DNA of 64,000 nucleotides, taken from assembly GCF_009498215.1 (NCBI RefSeq), contig NZ_CP043498.1:2480001-2544000 (forward strand). Reading direction: 5' to 3'. Shown piece by piece: positions 16,673 to 25,858 of this stretch. Made by a program: the position numbers and the translations under genes. Positions within the stretch are counted from its first letter, which is position 1. Every line of letters begins with the position of its first letter. The notes under the pieces are model-generated. The model was not told the DNA's origin, ran no database searches, and saw only the letters and a program-made list of their open reading frames with translations. The stretch is from Rhizobium grahamii. GTDB taxonomy: Bacteria; Pseudomonadota; Alphaproteobacteria; Rhizobiales; Rhizobiaceae.

Positions 16673-16972
16673 TCACAGCATCTCGACCCTATGGGGACCG
16701 CAATACCGAGTGCGAAGACCGTTCCTGCGCACCCGGCGAAGAAAATCGTTCACCTCGAACAATGACATCGAGCGTAGCCGACCGCTTTCGTCGGCAATAC
16801 GGTCGGAATAGTTAGCTGAAATCCAATGAAGCCCGCGTTGAGTGCTGACGGACACCTCCCAATGTTTCTCGCTGCTCTTTTCAACAATGAAGTCGGGGAG
16901 CGAACTGTGCTGTTCCAGAGTCTGTGGCGGCTCAGGCTGCATTTGATGGCGTTGGGGATGTCGGACAAACAT
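16673..16972 (-). CDS. Hypothetical protein, divergent from hsp20
   Basis: A 99-residue protein with a core WEVSVSTQRGLHWISANYSD and a C-terminal basic region (FLRRVRRNGLRTRY). The family is unknown to me, though the style is of short rhizobial proteins. AGGAG lies 7 nt before the ATG. The FixK box at 17032-17045 is 66 bp before this start and 107 bp before hsp20, so the gene may also respond to low oxygen. Confidence 0.55.
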   Translation of the reverse strand: MFVRHPQRHQMQPEPPQTLEQHSSLPDFIVEKSSEKHWEVSVSTQRGLHWISANYSDRIADESGRLRSMSLFEVNDFLRRVRRNGLRTRYCGPHRVEML

Positions 16973-17031
16973 CTCTATGCTCCTCGCTCGTTGAGACCGC
17001 GGGAGTATGGCGAACCGACTGGCCTTCTTCT

Positions 17032-17045
17032 TTGACCGGGATCAA
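17032..17045. promoter_or_regulatory. FixK/FNR box upstream of hsp20
   Basis: TTGAC-CGGG-ATCAA matches TTGAY-N4-RTCAA perfectly. The centre is 107.5 bp before the hsp20 ATG, exactly the same distance as the box before the CBS-BON gene at 23113. It could also serve the divergent gene ending at 16972. Confidence 0.8.
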
Positions 17046-17145
17046 GGTTCCGAATTATCGGACATGCTTTGATCATTGGGCTCGGTTTCGAGCGCAACTG
17101 TAGTGGGATCCGGCCTCCGGATCTCCCGGTACACAGGAGACGATC

Positions 17146-17658
17146 ATGCCAGATACATTCCCTGTCAAAACAGAACCCAAACCGCCAGCTCCGGCTCAAG
17201 GCGGTTTCTGGTCGCCCTTTGAATCACTGCGAACGGAGATCGACCGCCTGTTCGACGACTTCGGTCCGTCTTCATGGCGCCCGCTGACCCGCTCATTCTC
17301 AGGGCGGGCTGCAAACGAATGGGTCGTGTCGCCGGCTGTCGATGTGGTCGAGAAGGACGATGCCTTCGAAATCACCGCGGAGGTCCCAGGACTTGACGAG
17401 AAGAACATCGAAGTCAAGCTGGCCAACGGCGTCCTGACGATCCGCGGAGAAAAGTCCGAAGAGAAGGAAGAAAAGGACAAGTCCTATCATGTTTCGGAGC
17501 GGCACTACGGCTCATTCCAGCGGTCCTTCCAGCTTCCGGAATATGTTGACGCCGACAAGGTGAAAGCAGCCTTCGCCAAGGGCGTTCTCAAGGTCACGCT
17601 TCCGAAAACCCCAAATGCAAAGCGCAATGATCGGAAGATCGAGATCACAGCCAGCTGA
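17146..17658 (+). CDS. Hsp20/alpha-crystallin-family small heat-shock protein
   Basis: A 170-residue holdase chaperone. The alpha-crystallin domain spans about residues 60-165, with PAVDVVEKDDAFEITAEVPG, the conserved GVLTIRGEK and the C-terminal AKGVLKVTLPK motif. It binds unfolding proteins without ATP. AGGAG lies 6 nt upstream of the ATG. The FixK box upstream suggests induction by low oxygen rather than, or in addition to, heat; no obvious ROSE-type thermometer was recognised. Confidence 0.93.
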   Translation: MPDTFPVKTEPKPPAPAQGGFWSPFESLRTEIDRLFDDFGPSSWRPLTRSFSGRAANEWVVSPAVDVVEKDDAFEITAEVPGLDEKNIEVKLANGVLTIRGEKSEEKEEKDKSYHVSERHYGSFQRSFQLPEYVDADKVKAAFAKGVLKVTLPKTPNAKRNDRKIEITAS

Positions 17659-17667
17659 GGCCGCATA

Positions 17668-17696
17668 AGGGTGGCGCGCATCCGTGGCACCACCCT
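17668..17696 (+). terminator. Possible terminator hairpin after hsp20
   Basis: AGGGTGG (17668-17674) pairs perfectly with CCACCCT (17690-17696) ten bases after the hsp20 stop. No T-run follows, so factor-independent termination is doubtful. Confidence 0.35.
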
Positions 17697-17851
17697 GCGC
17701 TACCTGCCTTTGGACGCGCTGTGCCTTCCCGCGCTGGCGGAGGTCACAGGAATGGATCAGGCCAATGATCAACGAGACATCACGCACGACAGATGCACTG
17801 CTTTCAGCTGCCGGATACTGCGCTGAGGAGCGATCAGGAGGAGACGAGACG

Positions 17852-18163
17852 ATGGGCGTCACTGTGCTTTCGAAGGCCGATTGGCCGGCATACTTCTCGC
17901 GGCTTGGAAAGGCCGTCGAGGGAAGAACAATCAAGATCGAGGTCCTCGGAGAAGCGCTCGGCGACCAAGTTCTGGTGCGCTCGGCTTCGCTTATCGGTGC
18001 CACATACGAACCGAAGGAGGATGCCCTCGAAATCTCCGTCAAGGGAATGACCCACGTTGTTGATCGGCCGCAAAAGGTCTCGGTGCAGGACGACAACGGC
18101 AAGATCCTCGCCATCGAGGTGGTCGACGTTGGAGACCGGCATCAACTCATGACATTCGCCTAG
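17852..18163 (+). CDS. DUF5335-like small protein
   Basis: A 103-residue soluble protein starting MGVTVLSKADWPAYFSRLGKAVEG and containing the pattern EVLGEALGDQVLVRSASLIGATYEPKED found in DUF5335 proteins, of unknown function. The ATG at 17852 follows AGGAGGAGACGAGACG. It lies between hsp20 and the MgtA-type ATPase in the same direction and is probably part of the same stress block. Confidence 0.75.
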   Translation: MGVTVLSKADWPAYFSRLGKAVEGRTIKIEVLGEALGDQVLVRSASLIGATYEPKEDALEISVKGMTHVVDRPQKVSVQDDNGKILAIEVVDVGDRHQLMTFA

Positions 18164-18219
18164 TCGATGCCGTATCTGATCGGCGGCCGATGCGCGGATG
18201 AAATGGAGGCTCGCGATCG

Positions 18220-20840
18220 ATGAACGTGAGGGCGGGGACAGTGAGCTTCGAGGCGGGCAACGCCGCCACGCGTGATGCGGAAGACCTCGCGACCATAAGC
18301 GAGGGCTCGCAGGACAAGGCTTGCGACCTGCTTCGTTCGAGCCAGGCCGGCATATCTTCGTCCGAGGCTCAGCTCCGGCGCGATCAATACGGGCCGAATA
18401 TTGTCAGCCGGGAGCAGCGTATGCCGCTGCTTGCCGAGATCTGGTCTCGCGCCAAGAGCCCTCTGAATGCGCTGCTGTTGGTTCTCGCATTCGTGTCCTA
18501 TACGCTCGGAGACGTCAGAGCCTCGATCGTCATATTCGCAATCGTGGTCCTTTCTGTCGGCATGGCCTTCATCCAGGAGCATCGTTCCAGTCAGGCGGCG
18601 GCGCAGTTGCGCGCGATGGTGAAGACCACTGCGACCGTTCATCGACCCGGGGATGGGCGTTCCACGTTAGAAGAAATTGCGGTCGAAGACCTCGTGCCTG
18701 GAGATGTGGTGCAGCTTTCGGCGGGTGATCTCATGCCGGCCGATGTCCGCCTGCTCGAGGCCACGGATCTCTACGTCAACCAGTCCGCGCTGACCGGCGA
18801 GGCAATGCCGGTCGAAAAGCAGGCGGCTCCTTGTCATGACAATATCGAGGGGGCTCTGGACCGGAGCAATCTCTGTTTTATGGGGTCGAACGTTGTAAGC
18901 GGCTTCGCCCGGGCCCTGGTGATCCGGACAGGAGCCAACACCTTCTTTGGCGCACTGGCCGAAAAGGTCGCGGCACAGCAGGAGGAGACGGCATTCGATC
19001 GCGGCATCCGGCGGTTCACCTGGCTGATGATCGGCGTGACCGTTGTCCTCGGCCCCTCGTCTTTGTCATCAACGGCATCACCAAGGGAAATTGGCTGGAG
19101 GCCTTGCTTTTTGCGGTGGCGGTCGCTGTCGGATTGACGCCTGAAATGCTGCCGATGGCGGTGACGGTCAACCTCGCCAAAGGCGCCCTGGCGATGGCGA
19201 AGTCCAAGGTAATCGTAAAGCGGTTGAACGCAATCCAGAACCTCGGCGCAATGGATGTTCTGTGTACCGACAAGACCGGTACGCTGACGCAGGACAAGAT
19301 CATCCTCAAGCAGCATGTCGACATTCATGGCGAGGACTCGCCGCGCGTGCTGCACTACGCATACCTCAACAGCTATTTCCAATCCGGACTGAAGAATCTT
19401 CTGGATGTCGCCGTCCTGGAGCATGGTGACGTCCATGAAGCGCTCCGCGTTGACGAGCATTTCAAGAAGGTGGGAGAGATCCCGTTCGACTTCTCGCGCC
19501 GCCGGTTGTCCGTGATCGTCTCCGATGGACAAGAAAAGCATGTTCTCATCTGCAAGGGGGCCGTTGAGGAGATATTCGACGTCTCTACACGATACGAAGA
19601 CGCCGGCGTCATCGGCACCCTCGATCCCGGGCACCTGGAGACGGCAAAGCAAGAGACCGTACTGCTGAACAAGAGCGGGTTTCGGGTAGTCGCGGTTGCA
19701 TACAGGGAGATGAATGACACGAAGCCGAGCTACGGTGTCGAAGACGAAAGAGACCTTGTTCTTCTCGGCTACATCTCGTTCCTCGACCCGCCAAAAGAGA
19801 GCGCATCGAAGGCGATCGCCGCGCTCGAAGCCAGTGGCGTACGCGTAAAGATCCTGACGGGCGATAACGAGGTCATCACCCGCAAGATCTGCGGTGACGT
19901 CGGCATCGATGCGCAGGATATTGTTCTCGGCCCACTGCTCAGCAAGATGACGGAAGGCGAAGTCGCGGCCGCGACGGCAAGGGCAACCGTGTTTGCCAAG
20001 CTCACGCCCGACCAGAAGGAGCGTATCGTTCAGCTCCTGCGGGCAAGCGGACACGTCGTCGGGTTTCTGGGCGACGGCATCAACGACGGCCCGGCGCTGA
20101 AGAGCGCCGACGTTGGCATATCGGTCGATAGTGCCGTCGACATCGCCCGGGAGTCGGCCGACATCATCCTCCTGGAAAAAAACCTGCTCGTGCTTCGCGA
20201 TGGCGTGATCGAGGGCCGCAAGGTATTCGCCAACATCACCAAATACATCAGGATGGGCGCAAGCTCGAACTTCGGAAACATGTTCAGCGTCGTGGGCGCG
20301 AGCATTTTCCTTCCATTCCTGCCCATGACCGCAATCCAGGTGCTCGCCAACAATCTGCTCTACGACCTCTCGCAGACAGCCATTCCGACAGACACGGTCG
20401 ACGATGAATTTGTCGCTTCGCCAAGGCGGTGGGAAATAGCCGGCGTCTTCAGGTTCATGGTCCTGCTCGGCCCCGTAAGCTCTATCTTCGACTACGCCAC
20501 GTTCGCCATGATGCTGTTCGTCTTCAATGCCTGGGCAAACCCGGCGTTATTCCAGACAGGATGGTTTGTGGAATCGCTGCTGACGCAGACGCTGATCATC
20601 CACGTCATCAGGACGTCGCGCATACCCTTCATCGAGAGCTCCGCCAGCACGGCATTGATGACCGCCAGTCTCCTTGTTGCGGTCGTGGGTGTCATCCTGC
20701 CAACGACCGGCCTCGGCGCAGCGCTTGGGTTCGTTCCGCTGCCACTTCCGTACTGGCCACTGCTCGTGGTCATCCTGCTTCTCTACGCAGTATTCGCGCA
20801 TCTTGCGAAACTTTGGTTTGTCCGGAGATGGGGCTTATAG
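18220..20840 (+). pseudogene. mgtA: MgtA/MgtB-type Mg2+-importing P-type ATPase, interrupted by a one-base frameshift
   Basis: Two overlapping frames together encode a P3B ATPase. The first part (18220 to the frameshift) has the N-terminal cytoplasmic region, two membrane helices and the LTGEAMPVEK actuator loop. The second (to 20840) has VGLTPEMLPM, the phosphorylation motif CTDKTGTLTQDKI, the nucleotide-binding domain, GDGINDGPAL and six C-terminal helices. The break is at the C-run 19053-19056: adding one C gives a continuous GP-LVFVINGITKGNWLEALLFA, the expected MgtA sequence. The restored protein would be about 873 residues, normal for the family. Either the gene is inactivated or a base was lost in sequencing. 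Confidence 0.9.
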
Positions 20841-20930
20841 GAGCGGCGCGGCCTGCGGGCGCCCAATTGCGATGTATCAATGAAGAGAATGCTGCGACCT
20901 GGCTGACTGTGCTAGCAAAAGGATACTGTG

Positions 20931-21953
20931 ATGGGGGCGGAGAGCAGGCAACGCGAGGCGCTGATGCAGCAGGAGACGGAGGCCGATGTGCGATCCGACA
21001 AGGCAGATGCGACGATGCCGCGAAAGCTCTCCGGCTTCATTTCAAGGATGGGGCGGGGTCACCAGGCGCTGCTGGTATTGCTGTCAGTTCTCCTGTTTGC
21101 GGTGGGCATCCTTCCGCTCGAGGTCCAGCGGCGGATCGTGAATGACGCGACGCAGGGAGCAAGTCTGAACGCAATCCTGGCTCTCGTCGCAGCCTACCTG
21201 GCGCTCGTCTTGAGCGAAGGCGGGATCAAGCTCGTTCTCAACGTATATCGTGGCTGGATTGGTGAAGTTGCCATCCGCTGGTTACGCATGGTGGTCATCG
21301 ATGCCGGCGAGCGCCATGCCGAGGGGCTCACGACGGTGGCCGAGGGCATCGAGATGTCGATCGTGCTCGCAGAGGCCGAGCCGGTTGGCGGTTTCGTTGG
21401 CACCAGCATAACCGAACCGGTGCTGCAGGCTGGCGTGCTCCTCGCCGTAGGCAGCTACATGATCTATCTGCAGCCGTTGCTTGCCCTGGCCGTCATCGCG
21501 GTATTCGTTCCCCAGGCCATCCTCGTCCCGGTTCTTCAGGGGCTGATAAATCAGCGCGTGAAAACGAAGATCACCGTCATGCGGCACCTAAGTGAGGAAA
21601 TGGTCGACCATTCCTCGCCAAAATCACCGAAGCATCAGGCCGCCCGCGTGCAACGCCTCTTCTCGACGAATATGAGCATCTACAAGCTGAAATACTCGCT
21701 CAACTTCCTGATGAACCTGATGTTTCAGCTCGGATACGCCGGGATCTTCGCGCTCGGTGGCTACTACGTCATCACGGGCAAGATCGAGATCGGGACGGTT
21801 GTCGCTTTCATCGCCGGCCTCAACAAGGTGTCTGACCCTTGGGGCGCGCTCGTCGACTGGTATCGCGACCTGCGCGTCACTCAGGTGAAATACGAACTGA
21901 TCCGCGACGCGAGCGCCCTCGATCAGCGCCCGTCGAGTGGTGGAGCGAACTAG
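20931..21953 (+). CDS. ABC-transporter-like membrane domain without an ATPase domain
   Basis: A 340-residue protein with a charged N-terminus (~30 residues) and about five to six hydrophobic segments (around 47-65, 78-95, 160-185, 250-275 and 280-305). The pattern QVSD-like loop KVSDPWGALVDWYRDLRVTQVKYELI near residue 305 corresponds to the end of a type I exporter (ABC_membrane) domain. The nucleotide-binding domain that normally follows is absent, and no ATPase gene is nearby. It starts at ATG 20931, about 90 bp after the MgtA-type gene. Function unknown; it may be a membrane sensor or an orphan half. Confidence 0.65.
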   Translation: MGAESRQREALMQQETEADVRSDKADATMPRKLSGFISRMGRGHQALLVLLSVLLFAVGILPLEVQRRIVNDATQGASLNAILALVAAYLALVLSEGGIKLVLNVYRGWIGEVAIRWLRMVVIDAGERHAEGLTTVAEGIEMSIVLAEAEPVGGFVGTSITEPVLQAGVLLAVGSYMIYLQPLLALAVIAVFVPQAILVPVLQGLINQRVKTKITVMRHLSEEMVDHSSPKSPKHQAARVQRLFSTNMSIYKLKYSLNFLMNLMFQLGYAGIFALGGYYVITGKIEIGTVVAFIAGLNKVSDPWGALVDWYRDLRVTQVKYELIRDASALDQRPSSGGAN

Positions 21954-21988
21954 ACGGGACGCGGTTGGGCTAACGACGGAGGCAGCCG

Positions 21989-23002
21989 GTGGCGAACGAA
22001 CATTGGGCCGAACCTGACGACCTCCTGCTGAAGCGTGACCGATCGACCGGCCGAGCAATCATGGGCTGGCTGACCGGCGCGCTGATATTCGCCGGCGTGA
22101 TGGCACTTCTCCTGCACTTCGCGGATCTGGCCGAGTTTCTGGCTGTATTGAGAGCCGCCAATCCGCTTTGGATACTTGCCGCCCTGTCATGCCAGATGGC
22201 GACCTACGCCTGCGCCGCGGCAGTTTGGCAGGTGGTAACCAGGCGGGCCGGTTATCCGCTCGAGCTTCGGGACCTGCTCAAACTCGCGGTGATGGAGCTT
22301 TTCGCAAACCAGGCGATACCGACGGGCGGCCTGAGCGGAAGCCTGCTGGTTGCGCGCGGTCTGGTGCGGCGACAAATTCCGTCCGCGATCGCATTAACCG
22401 CCCTGCTGATTGCCGCCCTCTCCTATTACGCCGCCTACTTTCTGATGGCAGCGCTCGCCTTCGCCCTGCTGTGGTCAACAGGCGACCTCAGCGGCACCTG
22501 GCCGCTGCTCTCCATCATCTTCGCCGCGATCATCGTCGTCATGACAACCTGCCTGGTCGCCGTCACTGTCAGCAAGGGGCGCTGGATCCCCCGCACGCTC
22601 CTGCAGCGGCCGGTAGTGACACGCCTCGCGAAAGCGCTTGAACAGGTTCGGACCGACATGGTGAGTTCTCCCGGTATGCTCGGCATCACGATTTTCCTGC
22701 AGCTGGCAATTTTCGTCCTGGACGCGACAACGCTTTGGCTTGCCATCTACGCCCTTGGCACCAGCATTGCGGTTTCACCTGCGTTTCTCGCCTTTGTCCT
22801 CGCGTCGGTCGTGGCAACGGTTTCCCCCATTCCGCTCGGTCTTGGCTCCTTCGAAGGCGGCTGCGTAGCAGTCCTTCACCTTTTTGGAGTCAGCATCGAG
22901 GTCGCCCTCGCCGCCACCCTGATCTTCCGAGGATTGTCGTTCTGGATCCCGATGCTTCCCGGAATGTGGCTGACCCATCGGGAGGCACAGGCGGATCTTT
23001 GA
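21989..23002 (+). CDS. LPG-synthase transmembrane/UPF0104-like membrane protein
   Basis: A 337-residue protein with about eight hydrophobic helices and the motifs NQAIPTGGLSGSLLVARGL and SPIPLGLGSFEGG, characteristic of the flippase-like membrane domain seen at the N-terminus of MprF and in stand-alone UPF0104 proteins. The catalytic GNAT-like synthase domain is absent. Stand-alone members may flip or scramble lipids. The start is GTG at 21989, 35 bp after the ABC-like gene. Its stop overlaps the FixK box of the next operon. Confidence 0.8.
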   Translation: MANEHWAEPDDLLLKRDRSTGRAIMGWLTGALIFAGVMALLLHFADLAEFLAVLRAANPLWILAALSCQMATYACAAAVWQVVTRRAGYPLELRDLLKLAVMELFANQAIPTGGLSGSLLVARGLVRRQIPSAIALTALLIAALSYYAAYFLMAALAFALLWSTGDLSGTWPLLSIIFAAIIVVMTTCLVAVTVSKGRWIPRTLLQRPVVTRLAKALEQVRTDMVSSPGMLGITIFLQLAIFVLDATTLWLAIYALGTSIAVSPAFLAFVLASVVATVSPIPLGLGSFEGGCVAVLHLFGVSIEVALAATLIFRGLSFWIPMLPGMWLTHREAQADL

Positions 23003-23012
23003 CCTGCGTCAA
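22999..23012 (+). promoter_or_regulatory. FixK/FNR box of the CBS-nuclease-ackA operon
   Basis: TTGAC-CTGC-GTCAA is a perfect match to TTGAY-N4-RTCAA. The centre is 107.5 bp before the CBS-BON start at 23113. It overlaps the last codon of the preceding membrane-protein gene. Confidence 0.82.
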
Positions 23013-23112
23013 TGCATGGGTCGACCGAAGGCAGGATTGTACTCGTGACTCTTCCCGCCATGGCGACGGGAGGGCTAGCTTCTAAATGAAGCGATGATCA
23101 GGAGAAAAAGAC

Positions 23113-23835
23113 ATGCTCGTCGAAAACGCAATGACGCCATCCCCGATGACCGTCAATGCTTCCGCCACGGTCCTTGAGGCCGCCGACATCATGCTCGCCA
23201 ACCGGATCAGCGGGCTGCCGGTGGTGGACGACAAGGGCGTCCTTGTCGGCATGATCACCGAAGGCGACTTCCTGCGTCGACATGAGCTCGCCACGGACCG
23301 CAAGCGCTCCTGGCTGCAAGGCTGGCTCGCCAGCCCCGGCAAGATCGCTGACGAATATGTCCGCTCTCACGGCCGCCGCGTAGCAGAGGTGATGAACGAG
23401 CACGTTGTCGTCGTTGCTCCGACTGCATCGCTGTCCGATGCTGTCCAGTTGATGGAACGAAACGACGTGAAGCGACTGCCGGTCATTTCGGACGGGAAGC
23501 TGGTCGGGATCATCGCGCGGTCGGATCTGCTGCGCGCGCTGACAAGGATGCAGAGACCGTCGGCTCCATCGACAGCCGATGCTCAGATACAACTCGCCGT
23601 CGAAGCCGAGCTCGCAAAGCAGATCTGGAGCAAGAATGGCTTCATCCGCTGCATAGTTAGAAACGGGGTCGCGGAATTGGCCGGCACCATCTTCGACGAA
23701 CGGGAAAGACTGGCTGCGAAGGTCGCGGCGGAGAATGTGCCGGGTGTAACGGCGATTTCCGACCATCTGACATGGATCGACCCCTACTATGGAGTGGCGC
23801 TGCCACCGCCAGTCGGTGAGGAAGATCGCGTCTGA
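23113..23835 (+). CDS. CBS-pair and BON domain protein (second copy)
   Basis: A 240-residue protein: CBS 1 at about 5-60 (AMTPSPMTV to GMITEGDFL), CBS 2 at about 92-148 (VMNEHVVVV to GIIARSDLL) and a BON domain at about 155-225. It matches the layout of the protein at 11217, so the two are paralogues. It probably senses adenine nucleotides. A GGAGAAAAAGAC precedes the ATG. It opens a plus-strand unit running through the beta-CASP nuclease, a small protein and acetate kinase, behind a perfect FixK box. Confidence 0.9.
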   Translation: MLVENAMTPSPMTVNASATVLEAADIMLANRISGLPVVDDKGVLVGMITEGDFLRRHELATDRKRSWLQGWLASPGKIADEYVRSHGRRVAEVMNEHVVVVAPTASLSDAVQLMERNDVKRLPVISDGKLVGIIARSDLLRALTRMQRPSAPSTADAQIQLAVEAELAKQIWSKNGFIRCIVRNGVAELAGTIFDERERLAAKVAAENVPGVTAISDHLTWIDPYYGVALPPPVGEEDRV

Positions 23836-23932
23836 CACAGTTTTAGTTCGGCATGTCGTTCACAGATTGACCTTCATCAAGGACGGCCTGCCCCTCTCCT
23901 TTATGCTCTGCCCGAACGCTGACAGGTGGAAC

Positions 23933-25558
23933 ATGCCGGACCCCAAATTATCCTTCCATGGCGCAGCCGGATCTGTCACCGGCTCCTGCTTCATTCTGGA
24001 GGCTGCAGATCGCCGGATCATGATCGATTGTGGCATGTTCCAGGGCTCGAAGAGCGAAAAAGAGCTTAACTACCGCCCCTTCCCCTTCGATCCGACGGAG
24101 ATCGATGCCGTTCTCCTGACACACGCTCACATTGATCACTCGGGTCTCCTTCCGAAGCTGGCGAAGGAGGGGTTCAGCGGGCCGATCTACGCCACGCGGC
24201 CGACCATGGAACTATGCGGGGTCATGCTGCAGGATTCCGGACATATCCAGGAGTCCGAAGTCAAGCAGCTCAACCGCCGCAGCCGCAGGCGCTCACGCGC
24301 TCCCGTGGAGCCCATTTACACCGCCGACGACGCCCGCATGGTGATGCCCCAGTTCATCAGCGTGCCGTACCTGCAATGGCGGGACATGGGCGACGGGATC
24401 AGGTTCCGCTTCTGGAACGCCGGCCACATGCTCGGATCCGCCTCCATAGAGATCGAGGTGGCGGGCGCAGACGATGCGCGACGCCTGCTATTTTCCGGCG
24501 ACGTCGGCACCCGCTTCAAACTGCTGGAGGGATTGCCCCAGGCTCCTTCAGGCATCGACTATCTCATCTGCGAAAGCACCTATGGAGACCGTGAGCGCGA
24601 GGACCTGACGCAGGATGCACGCCGCAACCGCCTGAAGGAAATCGTCGCGAAGGCGCACAGCCCAAGCGGCGCGCTTCTGATCCCGTCCTTTGCCGTCGAG
24701 CGGACCCAGGAGGTCTTGACGGATCTCATCGCGTTGATGGACGACGGCAGCCTTCCGCGTTTGCCGATCATGATCGACTCGCCACTGGCGTCGAGGGCAA
24801 CCGAGGTGTTCAAGACCCAGGCCGGAGAGCTTGCCAACGCGGCCGCCTTCATACGTGCTCTCAACGCGCCGAACGTCAGGTTCACCGAGTCCGCCGAGCA
24901 GTCGAAGGCGCTCGATCTGGTCCGTGGTTTCCACATCATCATTGCGGCGAGCGGCATGTGCGAAGCGGGGCGTATCCGTCACCGTCTGCGAAACTGGCTC
25001 TGGCGACCGGAATGCACCGTCCTTCTGGTGGGCTTCCAGGCATCGGGAACTCTTGGACGCATCCTGCAGGATGGTGCCCGCGTGGTGCGGATCCAGGGCG
25101 ACGAGATTCAGGTGCAGGCGACGATCGTAACCTTCGACGCCTATAGTGGTCACGCGGATGCCTCGGATCTGGAGGAATGGGTTTCGGCCCGGGCGCCGAT
25201 CGGCAAGGGAGTATTTCTGGTCCATGGTGAGCCGGAAGCGCGTAGCGCCCTGACGAGCCGCCTGTCAAAATCCCTGATGGTCCCTGTGATGGAGCCCCGT
25301 CTCGATGACAGCTTCTCCCTGACCAGGGAGGGCGCGCGCCTGATCGAAGACGCAGCCCATGTCCGGCTTGCACCCGAGCAACTTGGTCGCCCGGATTGGC
25401 ATAATGACTTCCAGAGCTTCGTCCTCGACCTCTCCGACCGTCTGAGCCAAGCCGCCGATCAGAAAGGCCGGGCTGTGATCCTTCGCAAGGTCAGGCGCGC
25501 GCTCGACCCTGGCGAAGAAGACATCAAGGCAAAGGAGAACCACAATGCTATGCACTGA
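23933..25558 (+). CDS. Beta-CASP metallo-beta-lactamase RNA nuclease (Ysh1/CPSF-like)
   Basis: A 541-residue protein with a metallo-beta-lactamase domain (MIDCGMFQG, then LLTHAHIDHSGLLP, and GHMLGSASIEI), a beta-CASP domain (GALLIPSFAVERTQEVL, IIIAASGMCEAGRIRHRL) and the C-terminal VTFDAYSGHAD and VFLVHGEPEA histidine motifs. Family members are RNA endo/exonucleases such as archaeal CPSF-like enzymes. The ATG at 23933 has GGTGGA just upstream; upstream in-frame codons would overlap the CBS gene. It belongs to the FixK-box unit and ends inside the start of the next gene, suggesting coupled translation. Confidence 0.88.
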   Translation: MPDPKLSFHGAAGSVTGSCFILEAADRRIMIDCGMFQGSKSEKELNYRPFPFDPTEIDAVLLTHAHIDHSGLLPKLAKEGFSGPIYATRPTMELCGVMLQDSGHIQESEVKQLNRRSRRRSRAPVEPIYTADDARMVMPQFISVPYLQWRDMGDGIRFRFWNAGHMLGSASIEIEVAGADDARRLLFSGDVGTRFKLLEGLPQAPSGIDYLICESTYGDREREDLTQDARRNRLKEIVAKAHSPSGALLIPSFAVERTQEVLTDLIALMDDGSLPRLPIMIDSPLASRATEVFKTQAGELANAAAFIRALNAPNVRFTESAEQSKALDLVRGFHIIIAASGMCEAGRIRHRLRNWLWRPECTVLLVGFQASGTLGRILQDGARVVRIQGDEIQVQATIVTFDAYSGHADASDLEEWVSARAPIGKGVFLVHGEPEARSALTSRLSKSLMVPVMEPRLDDSFSLTREGARLIEDAAHVRLAPEQLGRPDWHNDFQSFVLDLSDRLSQAADQKGRAVILRKVRRALDPGEEDIKAKENHNAMH

Positions 25559-25835
25559 CCGGGATTTCAAACCCGCTGGCGAACACTTCGCCGTTCCCAC
25601 GCAGGGCGAAGTGGAAGGCAGGCTTCTGGTGTCAGAACTGGTCGCCGTCGCCTGCCTGCAGGAGCTTCTGAAGAAGGAGCATGCGCCTGTCATCGAGAGA
25701 GTTCGGCGCCGGATCCTGCGAGATCTGAAGAATCGGTGCCGCGCGTTGAAGCTCTGCGCCGATGATGAGAAGTCGACGGCAGACTACGCCTTGCAGCTAT
25801 TGGAGTCCGCCGTGGCGGAAGCCAGCTCCCGGTAG
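25545..25835 (+). CDS. Hypothetical small protein between the nuclease and acetate kinase
   Basis: A 96-residue, mainly helical protein starting MLCTDRDFKPAGEHFAVP, with a basic central stretch (VIERVRRRILRDLKNRCR). Its ATG lies 14 bp inside the 3' end of the nuclease gene, after AAGGAG. I do not recognise the family. The tight packing shows that it is part of the CBS-nuclease-ackA unit; the basic helix could bind RNA, but that is only a guess. Confidence 0.7.
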   Translation: MLCTDRDFKPAGEHFAVPTQGEVEGRLLVSELVAVACLQELLKKEHAPVIERVRRRILRDLKNRCRALKLCADDEKSTADYALQLLESAVAEASSR

Positions 25836-25858
25836 CTGGCGACCAAGTGAGGTTCAGC

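Noticed and set aside
16561..16815. Plus-strand frame opposite the hypothetical gene at 16673
   Set aside because: The minus-strand frame has a better ribosome site and protein character.
19040..19110. Programmed frameshift in the MgtA-type gene
   Set aside because: No slippery heptamer or downstream structure is seen, and MgtA genes are not known to use one; loss of one C explains the break fully.
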